A stretch of DNA of 64,000 bases from Paracerasibacillus soli (GTDB lineage: Bacteria > Bacillota > Bacilli > Bacillales > Amphibacillaceae): the NCBI RefSeq assembly GCF_034006335.1, contig NZ_JAWDIQ010000001.1; one strand, 5' to 3'. The first letter of the stretch is position 1; every line of letters starts with the position of its first letter. The notes under the pieces were generated by a model. It ran no database searches. It had not been told where the DNA came from and worked only from the letters and a program-made list of their open reading frames with translations. This document shows, piece after piece, positions 10,409 through 19,699 of this stretch. The position numbers were made by a program, and so were the translations under genes.

Positions 10409-11038
10409 TTACGGAATTTGAATTTGTTCCCTCAAATTTTCTAACGTTTTCTCTCCAATTCCGGGGACCTGTAATAAATCATCCACATTTTTAAACAGCC
10501 CATTCTCCTCACGGAAGTCAATAATTGCTTGAGCTTTTGAGGGGCCTATTCCATTTAACGTTTCGATTTCTTCTTTTGTTGCATGATTAATTCTAACTTT
10601 TTGTGATTGTTGACTTGCATTACCTATAGCAGGCACGGTTATGTTTTGGGCTTCATCTGCTTCACTAGGCACAAAAATCACCATTTCATCATGTACCTTC
10701 TGTGCCAAATTAATAACCGATTGATCAGCCTCTTTTAAAAAACCACCTGCTAATTGAATGACGTCATGAACACGAGCATCTGCTTGAATTTCATAAACAC
10801 CAGGTTTTTTAACATAGCCTTTAATGTCAATGACAACGATATCGCTTATACCTTCTTGAGGTTCTTCCTCTGACGTGTTATCAGCGTCCTTCTCTAAAGA
10901 CGATTCTGTTGCTTCAGAGACGACTGGTGTAAGTTCATTTTGAATATGTTTATCATTCGTAAGGAAAAGGAAGATAATGAGGAAAAATCCAAGGAGAATA
11001 AAAAAGGCATACCTTTTAAAGAAATCTAAAACAATCAA
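10409..11038 (-). CDS. comEA: competence DNA receptor ComEA
   Basis: A 209-residue membrane-anchored double-stranded DNA receptor for transformation. It has an N-terminal anchor (about residues 6-27), an acidic linker, an SLBB-type domain beginning IDIKGYVKKPGVYEI and a C-terminal helix-hairpin-helix domain (LNGIGPSKAQAII and VPGIGEKTLENL). The start is a TTG at 11038 with AAGGA 8 nt upstream. It is first of the comE genes here. Intact. Confidence 0.93.
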   Translation of the reverse strand: MIVLDFFKRYAFFILLGFFLIIFLFLTNDKHIQNELTPVVSEATESSLEKDADNTSEEEPQEGISDIVVIDIKGYVKKPGVYEIQADARVHDVIQLAGGFLKEADQSVINLAQKVHDEMVIFVPSEADEAQNITVPAIGNASQQSQKVRINHATKEEIETLNGIGPSKAQAIIDFREENGLFKNVDDLLQVPGIGEKTLENLREQIQIP

Positions 11039-11123
11039 TCACACACATCCTTTCTACCACCTTTTATAAAAAAGCAAGCCCCTTCATAAACAGTATTCGA
11101 CATGAACTCGTAAATTCCTGCAT

Positions 11124-11162
11124 AAAAAAAGAAACGTATTCGTAAAACATTACGAACGTTTC
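11124..11162 (-). terminator. terminator overlapping the yqeM stop
   Basis: An interrupted stem GAAACG-TTCGTAA / TTACGAA-TACGTTTC on the minus strand, followed by seven T residues. It begins inside the last codons of yqeM and separates the yqe operon from comEA. Confidence 0.8.
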
Positions 11163-11899
11163 TTTGCAATGAAAAAAATGCGCTCTGATTCGTTATCTAC
11201 TTCTTTATCTAATGAAAAATCCGCACAAATATGAATCAGCTCGAAATTTGTTTGTTTTAATAATTTTTCATATGTTTGAATTGAGAAAGTGCGTTGGTGA
11301 TGGGTTTCATCAAATCTTTTATAAACACCATCTTGTTCCATAAAAAAAGTCAAATCATGAAACATTTCCCCTTCGTTATCACCAGGGGTACAAAACCAAA
11401 TATAAGCATTATTTGTATCTACGTCGGCAAAAGTTTGGTCGATTAAATGATGTTCTACATAATCTAAAGCATGTACATCAAAAATGAAAAGTCCATCAAC
11501 TTTTAATGATTGATTAACTTGCTCGAATACTTGTTGCACATCTTCAATGGATGTAACATAATTGAGAACATCACAAAAACTGACGACAGCATCATAATTT
11601 GTGAGTCCTACTAATTCCCGCATATCTTGATGTAGCCATTGAATATTTACAGCTTTATCAGCTGCTTTTTGCTGAGCAATGGCCAACATCTCTTCTGAAT
11701 AATCTACACCAGTTACAGCATAATTATCAGCAGCAAGCCTGTTGGCTATCTCTCCAGTTCCGCAGCCTAGATCGATAATGTTATCTATCCCACTCGAGAA
11801 CAGGCCGAAGCATTGCTTTGAAAACATGAACCATTTATCGTATGGTGCATGTAACATGTATGTATCATATACATATGCTAAGTCTTCATATGCTGACAT
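11150..11899 (-). CDS. yqeM: class I SAM-dependent methyltransferase YqeM
   Basis: A 249-residue Rossmann-fold methyltransferase with motif I DLGCGTGEIA and the acidic loop VTGVDYSEEM for S-adenosylmethionine. The substrate is unknown in the family. It is the last gene of the yqeG-yqeH-aroE-yhbY-nadD-yqeK-rsfS-yqeM operon, 24 nt after rsfS. Intact. Confidence 0.88.
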   Translation of the reverse strand: MSAYEDLAYVYDTYMLHAPYDKWFMFSKQCFGLFSSGIDNIIDLGCGTGEIANRLAADNYAVTGVDYSEEMLAIAQQKAADKAVNIQWLHQDMRELVGLTNYDAVVSFCDVLNYVTSIEDVQQVFEQVNQSLKVDGLFIFDVHALDYVEHHLIDQTFADVDTNNAYIWFCTPGDNEGEMFHDLTFFMEQDGVYKRFDETHHQRTFSIQTYEKLLKQTNFELIHICADFSLDKEVDNESERIFFIAKKRS

Positions 11900-11923
11900 A
11901 ATTTTTCCCTTCCTACTCTAAGT

Positions 11924-12259
11924 TTAGTTCAACTTCGCTCGCATCTCCCAAAGTCGCTCCAAATTATAATAAATACGGTCATCTTTATGAAATACGTGGC
12001 AGACGACATCACCAGCATCTACAAGTACCCAATGCGCCTGTTCAAAACCTTCCATACGTTTTATTTCAACATCATTTTCTGACAATGTTTCCTGTATCGC
12101 TCTTGCAATTGCTTGTACTTGTCGTTCTGTATTTCCGTGACAAATCAAAAAATAATCAGCGATTAAAGACACGCCTTCCATATCCAATGCGATAATATTT
12201 TCTGCTCGTTTATCATCACAAGTACGCGCGATAAGCTGTAAAATTTGGTCATTTTTCAT
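11924..12259 (-). CDS. rsfS: ribosomal silencing factor RsfS
   Basis: A 111-residue RsfS/Iojap protein that binds uL14 and blocks subunit joining when nutrients are low (family knowledge). Family blocks seen: ADYFLICHGNTERQVQAIA and DAGDVVCHVFHKDDR. The start overlaps the yqeK end by 11 nt, indicating translational coupling. Intact. Confidence 0.95.
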   Translation of the reverse strand: MKNDQILQLIARTCDDKRAENIIALDMEGVSLIADYFLICHGNTERQVQAIARAIQETLSENDVEIKRMEGFEQAHWVLVDAGDVVCHVFHKDDRIYYNLERLWEMRAKLN

Positions 12260-12833
12260 TCATCATACCTCCGTTTATCCGCTTTAATATATCATTATAA
12301 GCATGAAATGTATCAGGATAAATACGTTGATTTTTCATAATCAAGTAGTTGATTGTATTCCTCGAAACCAACCACGTTGCTTTTAAAAGATCGCGATTTG
12401 CCATATCCCTTACTTCATCTAATCCAGGAAAACTTCTTCCTGGCTCAATATAATCTGCCGTAAATAAAATCATATCTAAATTAGACATATGCGCCTTACC
12501 CGTTGTGTGACAATAAATTGCCTGTTGGATAGCCATATCCGTAATACCATACTCACGTTCAATAAGAATAGAAGCAACAGGACCATGCCATAATTCATGG
12601 TGATAATATAATAAATCTTTCGGTAAATATGTTTCCTTTATGATACGTTTCATTTCATCTAATGAACGGTATTTTGCATAATCATGAAAAATGGCACTTA
12701 TCTGTGCTTTATCTTCAGATTCATGAAAACGATTTGCCAAATCCCGTGCTGTTTCAGCTACTCTTAGAGTATGTTCAAAGCGCTCTTTTGTTAAATGTGG
12801 TTTTACTACGTTTATAGCATCAACTAAATTCAT
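12249..12833 (-). CDS. yqeK: HD-domain hydrolase YqeK (symmetrical Ap4A hydrolase family)
   Basis: A 194-residue HD-superfamily phosphohydrolase: H in ERFEHTLRVA, HD in FHDYAK and the second histidine pair in YYHHELWHGP form the metal site. Family members split diadenosine tetraphosphate symmetrically. It starts 1 nt after the nadD stop and overlaps rsfS. Intact. Confidence 0.92.
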   Translation of the reverse strand: MNLVDAINVVKPHLTKERFEHTLRVAETARDLANRFHESEDKAQISAIFHDYAKYRSLDEMKRIIKETYLPKDLLYYHHELWHGPVASILIEREYGITDMAIQQAIYCHTTGKAHMSNLDMILFTADYIEPGRSFPGLDEVRDMANRDLLKATWLVSRNTINYLIMKNQRIYPDTFHAYNDILKRINGGMMNEK

Positions 12834-12834
12834 A

Positions 12835-13392
12835 TTATGTCCTCTCCTTTATGTACGCGGCAACTGCGTCAGGAACAAAATACGTTATAGGCTCCCTCTT
12901 TTCAAGTCGATTACGAATTAATGTGGACGATATATCCATAAAAGGAACTTCCACATGAATAAAATGATATGGACTTTTATGTAACGTAAACCCTGGCCTT
13001 TCCACACCTACAAAGGTAACAAGTTTAGTTAGCTCATCAATTTGATACCATTTAGGTAAATATTCAACCATGTCTGCCCCAATAATAAAGTAAAATTCAT
13101 CATGGGGGTAATTTTTTCTTAATGTTTGCATAGTATCAATTGTAAATGATTTTCCTTTTCTTTCCATTTCAATCGTATTCACTCGAAAAGTAGGCTCATT
13201 TTCTATAGCCAGTTCAACCATTTTTACACGATCAGTGGCACCAAATTTTGTAGGGTGCTTATGAGGCGGTACATTTGAAGGTATAAACCACACCTCATCC
13301 AATTTCAGAGATATACGAACTTCATTTGCAATAATTAGATGACCTATATGTGGTGGATCAAACGCACCACCTAGTATACCAATTCGCCTCAT
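12835..13392 (-). CDS. nadD: nicotinate-nucleotide adenylyltransferase
   Basis: A 185-residue NaMN adenylyltransferase of NAD synthesis. The nucleotidyltransferase signature GGAFDPPHIGHL lies at the N-terminus and the ISSTLIRNRL motif (S-T-x-I-R) near the C-terminus. It sits in the yqe operon between yhbY and yqeK. Intact. Confidence 0.95.
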   Translation of the reverse strand: MRRIGILGGAFDPPHIGHLIIANEVRISLKLDEVWFIPSNVPPHKHPTKFGATDRVKMVELAIENEPTFRVNTIEMERKGKSFTIDTMQTLRKNYPHDEFYFIIGADMVEYLPKWYQIDELTKLVTFVGVERPGFTLHKSPYHFIHVEVPFMDISSTLIRNRLEKREPITYFVPDAVAAYIKERT

Positions 13393-13420
13393 TACATTAC
13401 TCCTTAAACAGTTCTTTTGC

Positions 13421-13711
13421 CTATGGAAGTTTTATTTGTTTATTTTCCACAGATTCTTTATAAAGTACAATTTGATTACCTATTATTTGTACTAGTTCCG
13501 CTTCTGTACCTTCTGTTAATTGTTGTGCAACAATTTCTTTATCTTCTATGCAATTTTGTAAAACATTCACTTTAATTAATTCTCGTTTTTCCAATGCATC
13601 ATTGATTTGCAAAATCATATTATCATTTACACCTATTTTTCCTACTTGAAAAATAGCATTTAGATGATGCGCTTTACTACGTAAAAATCGTTTTTGTTTC
13701 CCTGTTAACAT
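13421..13711 (-). CDS. yhbY: ribosome assembly RNA-binding protein YhbY (YqeI)
   Basis: A 96-residue single CRM-domain protein that associates with pre-50S subunits. The N-terminal LTGKQKRFLRSKAHHL and the loop KIGVNDNMI (family GxxG-type loop) support it. It begins 1 nt after the aroE stop. Intact. Confidence 0.92.
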   Translation of the reverse strand: MLTGKQKRFLRSKAHHLNAIFQVGKIGVNDNMILQINDALEKRELIKVNVLQNCIEDKEIVAQQLTEGTEAELVQIIGNQIVLYKESVENKQIKLP

Positions 13712-13712
13712 A

Positions 13713-14552
13713 TTATCTTCCTTCCAACTTTTGTTTTAATTGCTCCATCAGTTTCTCAACCGATACACTTTGTTTCGTCCAAATCTCAAATGCATATTGC
13801 GCTTGATATAAGAGCATAAGATGACCATGTAATAATTGAGCTCCCATATTTTGTGCATCATGTAATAATTGTGTTGTATATGGTTGATAGACAATATCAC
13901 TTACAATAGTAGATGGTCGAATGTCATCCAATGAAATAGCCGTTTCTATCACGTTGGGTTTCATACCTACTGATGTTGTCTGTATAATGAGATCATAATG
14001 AGCTAAATATTTCGTTACATCCTTCAAACTATATAGATTTGTATTGATGTCTGCGCTAATTTTCGCCACATTTTCAGCATGTGAAAGTGTGCGATTTGTG
14101 ATATCAATATTTTTAAATCCTGCTTGCGCTAAAGCGAAAAATATCCCTCTCGCCGCACCGCCCGCACCTATTATAAGAATACGATTCTCTTTATTTTTAT
14201 AAAAGTTCGGATACGTATTGTAAAGAGCTCTTGTATATCCAATGCCATCCGTATTATACCCAACCCAACTTCCATTTTTATTGTAAACTGTATTCACCGC
14301 ACCAACTAATTTTGCTGTTTCATCTAACGAGTCTAGATAATGAATGATCTTCTGTTTATATGGAACCGTCACGTTAAAGCCAACAAGGTTTTCCATTTTC
14401 AAACTTTCTAGTCTGTTTTGAAAAGAGTCACTTGGAAATTCATATAACATATAAGAACCAGTTAAATTAGTTTCTTCTAATAACTTCATATGTATCCATG
14501 GGGATAATGAGTGTTCAATCGGATAGCCGATTAATCCTAGTTTATAAAACAT
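13713..14552 (-). CDS. aroE: shikimate dehydrogenase (NADP+)
   Basis: A 279-residue enzyme of aromatic amino-acid synthesis. The substrate site is seen as EHSLSPWIH and FNVTVPYKQ (catalytic lysine), and the cofactor loop as IGAGGAARG. NTDGIGY is also family-typical. It lies 14 nt downstream of yqeH in the same operon. Intact. Confidence 0.95.
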   Translation of the reverse strand: MFYKLGLIGYPIEHSLSPWIHMKLLEETNLTGSYMLYEFPSDSFQNRLESLKMENLVGFNVTVPYKQKIIHYLDSLDETAKLVGAVNTVYNKNGSWVGYNTDGIGYTRALYNTYPNFYKNKENRILIIGAGGAARGIFFALAQAGFKNIDITNRTLSHAENVAKISADINTNLYSLKDVTKYLAHYDLIIQTTSVGMKPNVIETAISLDDIRPSTIVSDIVYQPYTTQLLHDAQNMGAQLLHGHLMLLYQAQYAFEIWTKQSVSVEKLMEQLKQKLEGR

Positions 14553-14566
14553 GAATATTCCTCCGA

Positions 14567-15666
14567 TTAAATGAGCGCCTTCCGTATCGTAACAGGAATT
14601 CCTTTAGGGCTGTACACATTTACTGTCATATTATCTCCCGAAACACTCACCCAACCCAATCCAGAAAAGACGACATCTGTTTTACCACTCTTTAATTTAA
14701 ATGTTTGCTTTTCAAGGTCTGGCAGTTGCGCAATTGTATCTTTATCAGGTGGACTTAGCATTTCTCCAACATGATTAGCATATAATTCATCTGCTTTTTC
14801 GAGTTTCGTCCGATGGATAGGAAGTTCATTTGAAAAATAACATATAAATGAATCTTTATCACCTTTTAAAAAGTCTATACGTGCAAGTCCCCCAAAGAAA
14901 AGCGTCTGTTTTTCATTGAGCTGATACACCCGTGGTTTTATTTCCTTTTTCGGATTGATCATCTTTAAATCACGTGGTGATACAAAATGGGCGAATTGAC
15001 GTCTGTTCACAATTCCCGGTGTATCAATCATATAAGTATCATGATCTAATGGTATTTTGATAAACCCTAAAGTAGTCCCAGGAAAATAAGATGTCGTAAT
15101 CGCATCTTGTACTCCAACAGACTGCTTAATCATCTGGTTAATAAATGTAGACTTTCCTACGTTAGTTGTTCCTACAACATATACGTTCTGTTCGGCTCGA
15201 TACTGCTCAATTGCTTCTGTTAACTCTTCCATACCATGTCCTTTAATAGAAGAGATGAGAAATACATCCAATAATTTTAAACCTGCTTCTTTTGCTACAG
15301 AACGTAACATTGATTTAACTTCTGTAAATTTGTTGATTTTGGTAATAGGTCAACTTTATTCCCTACTAAAATGATTGGATTATTACCGACTATTCGAGGC
15401 AAACTTTGAATGAAGCTACCGTTCACATCAAATATATCAATTAAATGTACGACAAGTCCGGCTTTATTTTGTATCGATGCAACCATATCAAAAAATTGAT
15501 CATCTGAAATCGATACATCTTGTATTTCATTATAATGCTTTAGGCGAAAACATCTCTTACATAACACATCTTCATTTTTCAATGAAGAAGCTGGTGTAAA
15601 TCCCATTTTATTCGGGTCTAATGTTTGAATGGCAACACCACACCCTTGACAATAAATTTCCTCCAA
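14567..15666 (-). CDS. yqeH: ribosome biogenesis GTPase YqeH, frame broken once
   Basis: A circularly permuted GTPase for 30S assembly. An N-terminal zinc finger (CQGCG and CKRC) is followed by G4 (NKVD) before G1 (GTTNVGKSTFIN) and G3 (DTPG), the permuted order that defines the family. The frame ends after LQKLNQCYVL near 15300 and continues one frame over as MLRSVAKEAGL; a missing A in an A-rich stretch near 15315 explains it. The start is a TTG at 15666 with GGGAGG 7 nt upstream, embedded in the last codons of yqeG. Repaired length is about 366 residues, normal. Confidence 0.92.
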
Positions 15667-15668
15667 CG

Positions 15669-16184
15669 TTATTCCTCCCAATTAATCATACCTTTTTTAC
15701 GTAAAGAGCGAAGTATCCGACGCTCAATTTTACGATTAAACTTAGTGATTTTCGCGTCTGTTTCGACAATCGGCGCGACTAAAACCGTGTATAAGCCAGC
15801 TAAATTTCCACCTAAAATATCCGTAAGTAGTTGATCACCAAGGACTACTACTTGTTTCTTTTCTATTCCCATAATAGAAACAGCTTTTTTAAATCCTTTA
15901 CCCAAAGGTTTATTCGCTTTATATACGTATGGAATCTTTAATGGTTCAGAAAAAACTTTAACACGGTCCTCATTATTATTAGACATAACTGTAATTTTAA
16001 TATCATGTTCTGTCATTGCGTTAAACCATTGTTTCACTTTTGGTGTCGCATCCGCAACATTCCATGGTACTAATGTGTTATCAAGATCCGTGATAATCCC
16101 CTTTATTCCCTTTTCTAATAGGTATTCAGGCGTAATTTCAAAAATAGACTTAACATGTTCATTTGGCATAAATATTTTTAACAA
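15669..16184 (-). CDS. yqeG: YqeG family HAD-IIIA phosphatase
   Basis: A 171-residue HAD-superfamily hydrolase with motif I DLDNTLVPW (nucleophile Asp), motif II VMSNN and motif IV GDQLLTDI. Related to phosphatidylglycerophosphatases; the physiological substrate is uncertain. First gene of the yqeG-yqeM operon; its stop is 2 nt before the yqeH start. It is divergent from sda, as in B. subtilis. Intact. Confidence 0.92.
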   Translation of the reverse strand: MLKIFMPNEHVKSIFEITPEYLLEKGIKGIITDLDNTLVPWNVADATPKVKQWFNAMTEHDIKITVMSNNNEDRVKVFSEPLKIPYVYKANKPLGKGFKKAVSIMGIEKKQVVVLGDQLLTDILGGNLAGLYTVLVAPIVETDAKITKFNRKIERRILRSLRKKGMINWEE

Positions 16185-16474
16185 TAGAAGTACACCCCAT
16201 CATCTTTTTCAATAAAAATATGCGATTGTTAGATAGTTTAACAATGATCCATAATGGATAAGATATATGTAATAACATTATACTAATCCTATATCAAAGC
16301 TCTTGTATAATAAAGTAAAATAAACAGATTGTGAAGTAATATGTTTCTACAAAATATACGAATCATATTATGAGGAAGGAAATAAACCGTATGTGTATGA
16401 AAAAACGTGTTGAATTATGTTATTTCGGCTTAAATTTTGCATAAATCGTTCGACAAATTATTCTGTTTTTCGAG

Positions 16475-16574
16475 TGTGGATAACTTTGTTCACATCATCC
16501 ACATAGATTTCTTATAGTTTTAACCTATTTTTCCGCTTTATGTGCACAGGTTATCAACAGCCTTTTGTAGATAA
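16475..16574. promoter_or_regulatory. DnaA-box cluster upstream of sda
   Basis: One perfect DnaA box (TGTGGATAA, 16475-16483, i.e. TTATCCACA on the minus strand) and three one-mismatch boxes: TCATCCACA (16495-16503), TTATCAACA (16551-16559) and TGTAGATAA (16566-16574). In B. subtilis, sda transcription responds to DnaA through such boxes, so this is probably the DnaA-responsive control region. The rest of the 16185-16670 gap is A/T-rich and should hold the divergent yqeG and sda promoters, which I could not assign. Confidence 0.7.
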
Positions 16575-16670
16575 GTAACACCTTGTCCCACATGAGGTTA
16601 CATGATAAATTATAATTAGTTCAACTAATCCAAACCTTATCGGTACAAATATTTTGGGAGGGCTGCTTGT

Positions 16671-16811
16671 ATGGAACATTTATCAGATGATTTACTAATA
16701 GAATCATATCATAAAGCAAATGAATTAAAATTAAGCCCTGATTTCATTCTACTTATTAAAGAAGAGATAAATAAGCGACAATTAAATCATAAAATTAAGT
16801 ATTCTAGCTAA
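16671..16811 (+). CDS. sda: sporulation inhibitor Sda
   Basis: A 46-residue protein starting MEHLSDDLLIESYHKANEL and ending HKIKYSS. The SDxLLIESYxKA helix and second helix (PDFILLIKEEINKR) match the helical-hairpin checkpoint protein that blocks histidine kinase KinA autophosphorylation when replication is perturbed. GGGAGGG lies 7 nt upstream. It is beside and divergent to yqeG, behind a DnaA-box cluster, and has its own terminator, all as in B. subtilis. Confidence 0.9.
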   Translation: MEHLSDDLLIESYHKANELKLSPDFILLIKEEINKRQLNHKIKYSS

Positions 16812-16860
16812 CGACTGGCTTCTTATTGAATAAAACGAAACAAATGCATATAATGGTACT

Positions 16861-16893
16861 ACTCTTATCAAATTAACGTGATAAGAGTTTTTT
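16861..16893 (+). terminator. Rho-independent terminator of sda
   Basis: Perfect 10-bp stem ACTCTTATCA / TGATAAGAGT followed by six T residues, 50 nt after the sda stop. Confidence 0.88.
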
Positions 16894-17024
16894 ATTTGTC
16901 TGCACCCATTATTTTTCTATTAAACAATTCTAAGACATGTTAAGATAGTATTGTCAAATTACGCACGCGGGAGATTACTTTATTTTATGATTATTCTATT
17001 TTTATAAAGGAGGACATACATGAT

Positions 17025-19358
17025 ATGATTTTCACCATCTTTATTCCACTTTTATTTGCACTTATTCTACCATTAATCAGTCGGTGCATACCAAAAGTGC
17101 ATCCAGGGTATTTTGTGCTTTTTGTACCTTTAGGAATATTTATATACTACATCCAATACATAGGGAGCAAATTTACCGCTATTACGGAAACATATAAATG
17201 GATTCCATCTTTACATATTAATCTAACTTTTCATTTAGACGGATTAAGTTTATTATTTGTTTTGTTAATTAGTGGTATTGGTTCTCTAGTAGTATTATAT
17301 TCGATCTTTTATTTACATACATACGAACGTCTGAATCATTTTTATATCTACTTACTTATCTTTATGACAGCCATGCTTGGTGTCGTAACTTCAGATAATG
17401 TATTTGTTCTTTATACATTTTGGGAATTAACTTCTATTTCTTCCTTCTTGCTAATTGGTTATTGGCATTTTAAAGAAACGCTCCAGATACGGTGCTTTAA
17501 AATCAATGCTTATTACTGTATTTGGTGGATTAAGTATGTTTGGGGTCTCATTTTCCTAACCATTCTTACAGGAACAACGAGTATTCGTGAAATGATTGCA
17601 AACCCCGAGCCAATTTTAAATAGTCAGTTTCTACCATTAATATTAGCTTTTATTTTACTCGGTGCCTTCACGAAGTCAGCCCAATTTCCATTCCATATAT
17701 GGCTACCCGATGCAATGGAAGCACCAACACCTGTTAGTGCATACTTGCATTCAGCAACAATGGTTAAAGCAGGGCTATATTTAATTGCTCGCTTTTCACC
17801 TATTTTTGCTACATATGAATGGTTCTTTATTGTTGTTAGTCTTGTTGGAATCATTACATTATGTTGGGGATCATACATGGCTGTGAGACAAACAGATTTA
17901 AAAGCCATTTTAGCTTATTCAACAATTAGTCAGCTAGGTATGATTATGGCCATGCTAGGGTTTGGCACAGAAGTTGCTATTTTTGCAGCTGTATTCCACA
18001 TATTAAACCATGCAACATTTAAAGGTGGTTTATTTATGATCGCCGGAATTGTTGATCACGAAACCGGTACACGGGATATTCGAAAACTTGGTGGTTTATT
18101 AACCTTTATGCCCATTAGTGCAACACTAGCTCTATTTGGCACATTTTCAATGGCTGGTATACCTTTACCATTTTTAAATGGATTTTATAGTAAGGAAATG
18201 TTTTTTGAGTCTGCAGTACTTTTATCAAATGAGACGAACTCATTTGCTGCATTTCTTTCAAATGCTGTTCCATACTTAGCAATTTTAGGTAGTGTCTTTA
18301 CATTCGTGTACTCGATGTACTTTTTATTTGGGGTCTTTGGTGGGCAAAAGAAATTAGACCAACTTCCTAAGAAACCGCACGAGGCACCAATTGGTATGCT
18401 GCTTTCTCCATTTATACTTGTAAGTGGTGTTATCTTGATTGGATTATTTCCATCTTTATTTAATCAGTCACTTCTTACACATGCAGCAAGCTCAATTAGC
18501 CAAACAGTCAATACAATGGATATTAAATTTTGGCACGGCTTAAACGTACCATTTATCATGTCTCTTATAGTGGTTGGTATCGGAATCATTTTAACTATCA
18601 CAAGAAAAACGTGGCAACCCATTTATCGTCTGCTACCTGGTAAATTTAGTTTGAACAAAGTATATGATTCTATTATTAAAAATGTAGATGTATTTTCAAA
18701 GCGCATTACAAATTTTTATATGACTGGCTCACTAAGAACTTATATGCTCATCATTATTGGAACGATTGTTGCAGTCACGACATTTATTATGATAAATACC
18801 GATGGCTTCAACATAAAATATGACAATTTGGCTTCCATATCTGTACTTGAAATAACTGTTGTTATTGCCATCATCATTGCAGCTTTAGCAACTATATTTA
18901 CGAATCACAAACTAGCTGTAATTTTAGTGACTGGTATTGTTGGATACGGTGTCGCAATCCTATTCGTTATCTACCGCGCCCCTGACCTTGCATTAACACA
19001 ACTCGTCATTGAAACAGTTTCAGTCGTTTTGTTTTTGCTTTGCTTTTATCACTTACCAAAAATGCAAAAACGTGATGAAAAACCAAAAACCAAGCTCGTC
19101 AATGCAATTATTGCAATCAGTTTTGGAACGCTAATGACGATTGTCGGAATCTCTGCCCATAGTAGTAATTGGTTTAAATCGATATCAGATTACTTCATAG
19201 AAACTGCTGATACGATTGGCGGAGGGACAAACATTGTCAACGTCATCTTAGTAGACATGCGTGGACTAGATACACTTTTTGAAATAACTGTATTAGGTAT
19301 TGCTGCATTAGCTATTTATAGCCTCATTAAACTACGCAAAGATAAGGAGGCAAAATAA
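17025..19358 (+). CDS. mrpA: Mrp Na+/H+ antiporter subunit A
   Basis: A 777-residue polytopic subunit related to NuoL, part of the hetero-oligomeric Mrp antiporter for Na+ and pH homeostasis. The N-terminal two thirds hold the NuoL-like proton channel (WELTSISSFLLIGYW, PFHIWLPDAMEAPTPVSA). The C-terminal part is the MrpA-specific domain ending in RGLDTLFEITVLGIAALAIY. AAAGGAGGA precedes the ATG at 17025. Residues about 152-173 are out of frame: shifting the frame between about 17480 and 17543 recovers RYGALKSMLITVFGGL, so two compensating one-base indels hide in an open frame. The downstream gene is mrpC, not mrpB. Confidence 0.94.
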   Translation: MIFTIFIPLLFALILPLISRCIPKVHPGYFVLFVPLGIFIYYIQYIGSKFTAITETYKWIPSLHINLTFHLDGLSLLFVLLISGIGSLVVLYSIFYLHTYERLNHFYIYLLIFMTAMLGVVTSDNVFVLYTFWELTSISSFLLIGYWHFKETLQIRCFKINAYYCIWWIKYVWGLIFLTILTGTTSIREMIANPEPILNSQFLPLILAFILLGAFTKSAQFPFHIWLPDAMEAPTPVSAYLHSATMVKAGLYLIARFSPIFATYEWFFIVVSLVGIITLCWGSYMAVRQTDLKAILAYSTISQLGMIMAMLGFGTEVAIFAAVFHILNHATFKGGLFMIAGIVDHETGTRDIRKLGGLLTFMPISATLALFGTFSMAGIPLPFLNGFYSKEMFFESAVLLSNETNSFAAFLSNAVPYLAILGSVFTFVYSMYFLFGVFGGQKKLDQLPKKPHEAPIGMLLSPFILVSGVILIGLFPSLFNQSLLTHAASSISQTVNTMDIKFWHGLNVPFIMSLIVVGIGIILTITRKTWQPIYRLLPGKFSLNKVYDSIIKNVDVFSKRITNFYMTGSLRTYMLIIIGTIVAVTTFIMINTDGFNIKYDNLASISVLEITVVIAIIIAALATIFTNHKLAVILVTGIVGYGVAILFVIYRAPDLALTQLVIETVSVVLFLLCFYHLPKMQKRDEKPKTKLVNAIIAISFGTLMTIVGISAHSSNWFKSISDYFIETADTIGGGTNIVNVILVDMRGLDTLFEITVLGIAALAIYSLIKLRKDKEAK

Positions 19359-19360
19359 AT

Positions 19361-19699
19361 ATGGAAATTATCATTTCTATTTTAGCTGGTATTTTGTTTG
19401 CGACCGCTGTTTACAATTTACTCCAAAAACAGCTATTAAGAATCATCATTGGAACAGTATTAATATCACATGCAGCACACTTACTTATTTTAACAATGGG
19501 AAAATTAAAGCGAGGTCAGCCTCCTATTTTAATAGAAGGCATAACACAATATACTGATCCATTACCACAGGCATTAATTTTAACTTCCATTGTCATTAGT
19601 TTCGGTATTACGAGTTTGCTTCTCGTCTTAGCGTATCGAACGACAAAGGAAAATAAAACAGATAACATGGAACAATTAAGGGGTAGTTCAAATGAGTAA
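19361..19699 (+). CDS. mrpC: Mrp Na+/H+ antiporter subunit C (NuoK-like)
   Basis: A 112-residue NuoK-like subunit with three membrane helices. Family features are LISHAAHLLIL and the DPLPQALILTSIVISFG block with its charged residues in the membrane. AAGGAGG at the end of mrpA precedes the ATG, only 2 nt after the mrpA stop, so no room exists for mrpB. It overlaps mrpD by 8 nt. Intact. Confidence 0.93.
   Translation: MEIIISILAGILFATAVYNLLQKQLLRIIIGTVLISHAAHLLILTMGKLKRGQPPILIEGITQYTDPLPQALILTSIVISFGITSLLLVLAYRTTKENKTDNMEQLRGSSNE

Noticed and set aside
16475..16574. DnaA-box cluster as a chromosomal origin
   Set aside because: No dnaA, dnaN or other origin genes nearby, and the sda context explains the boxes.
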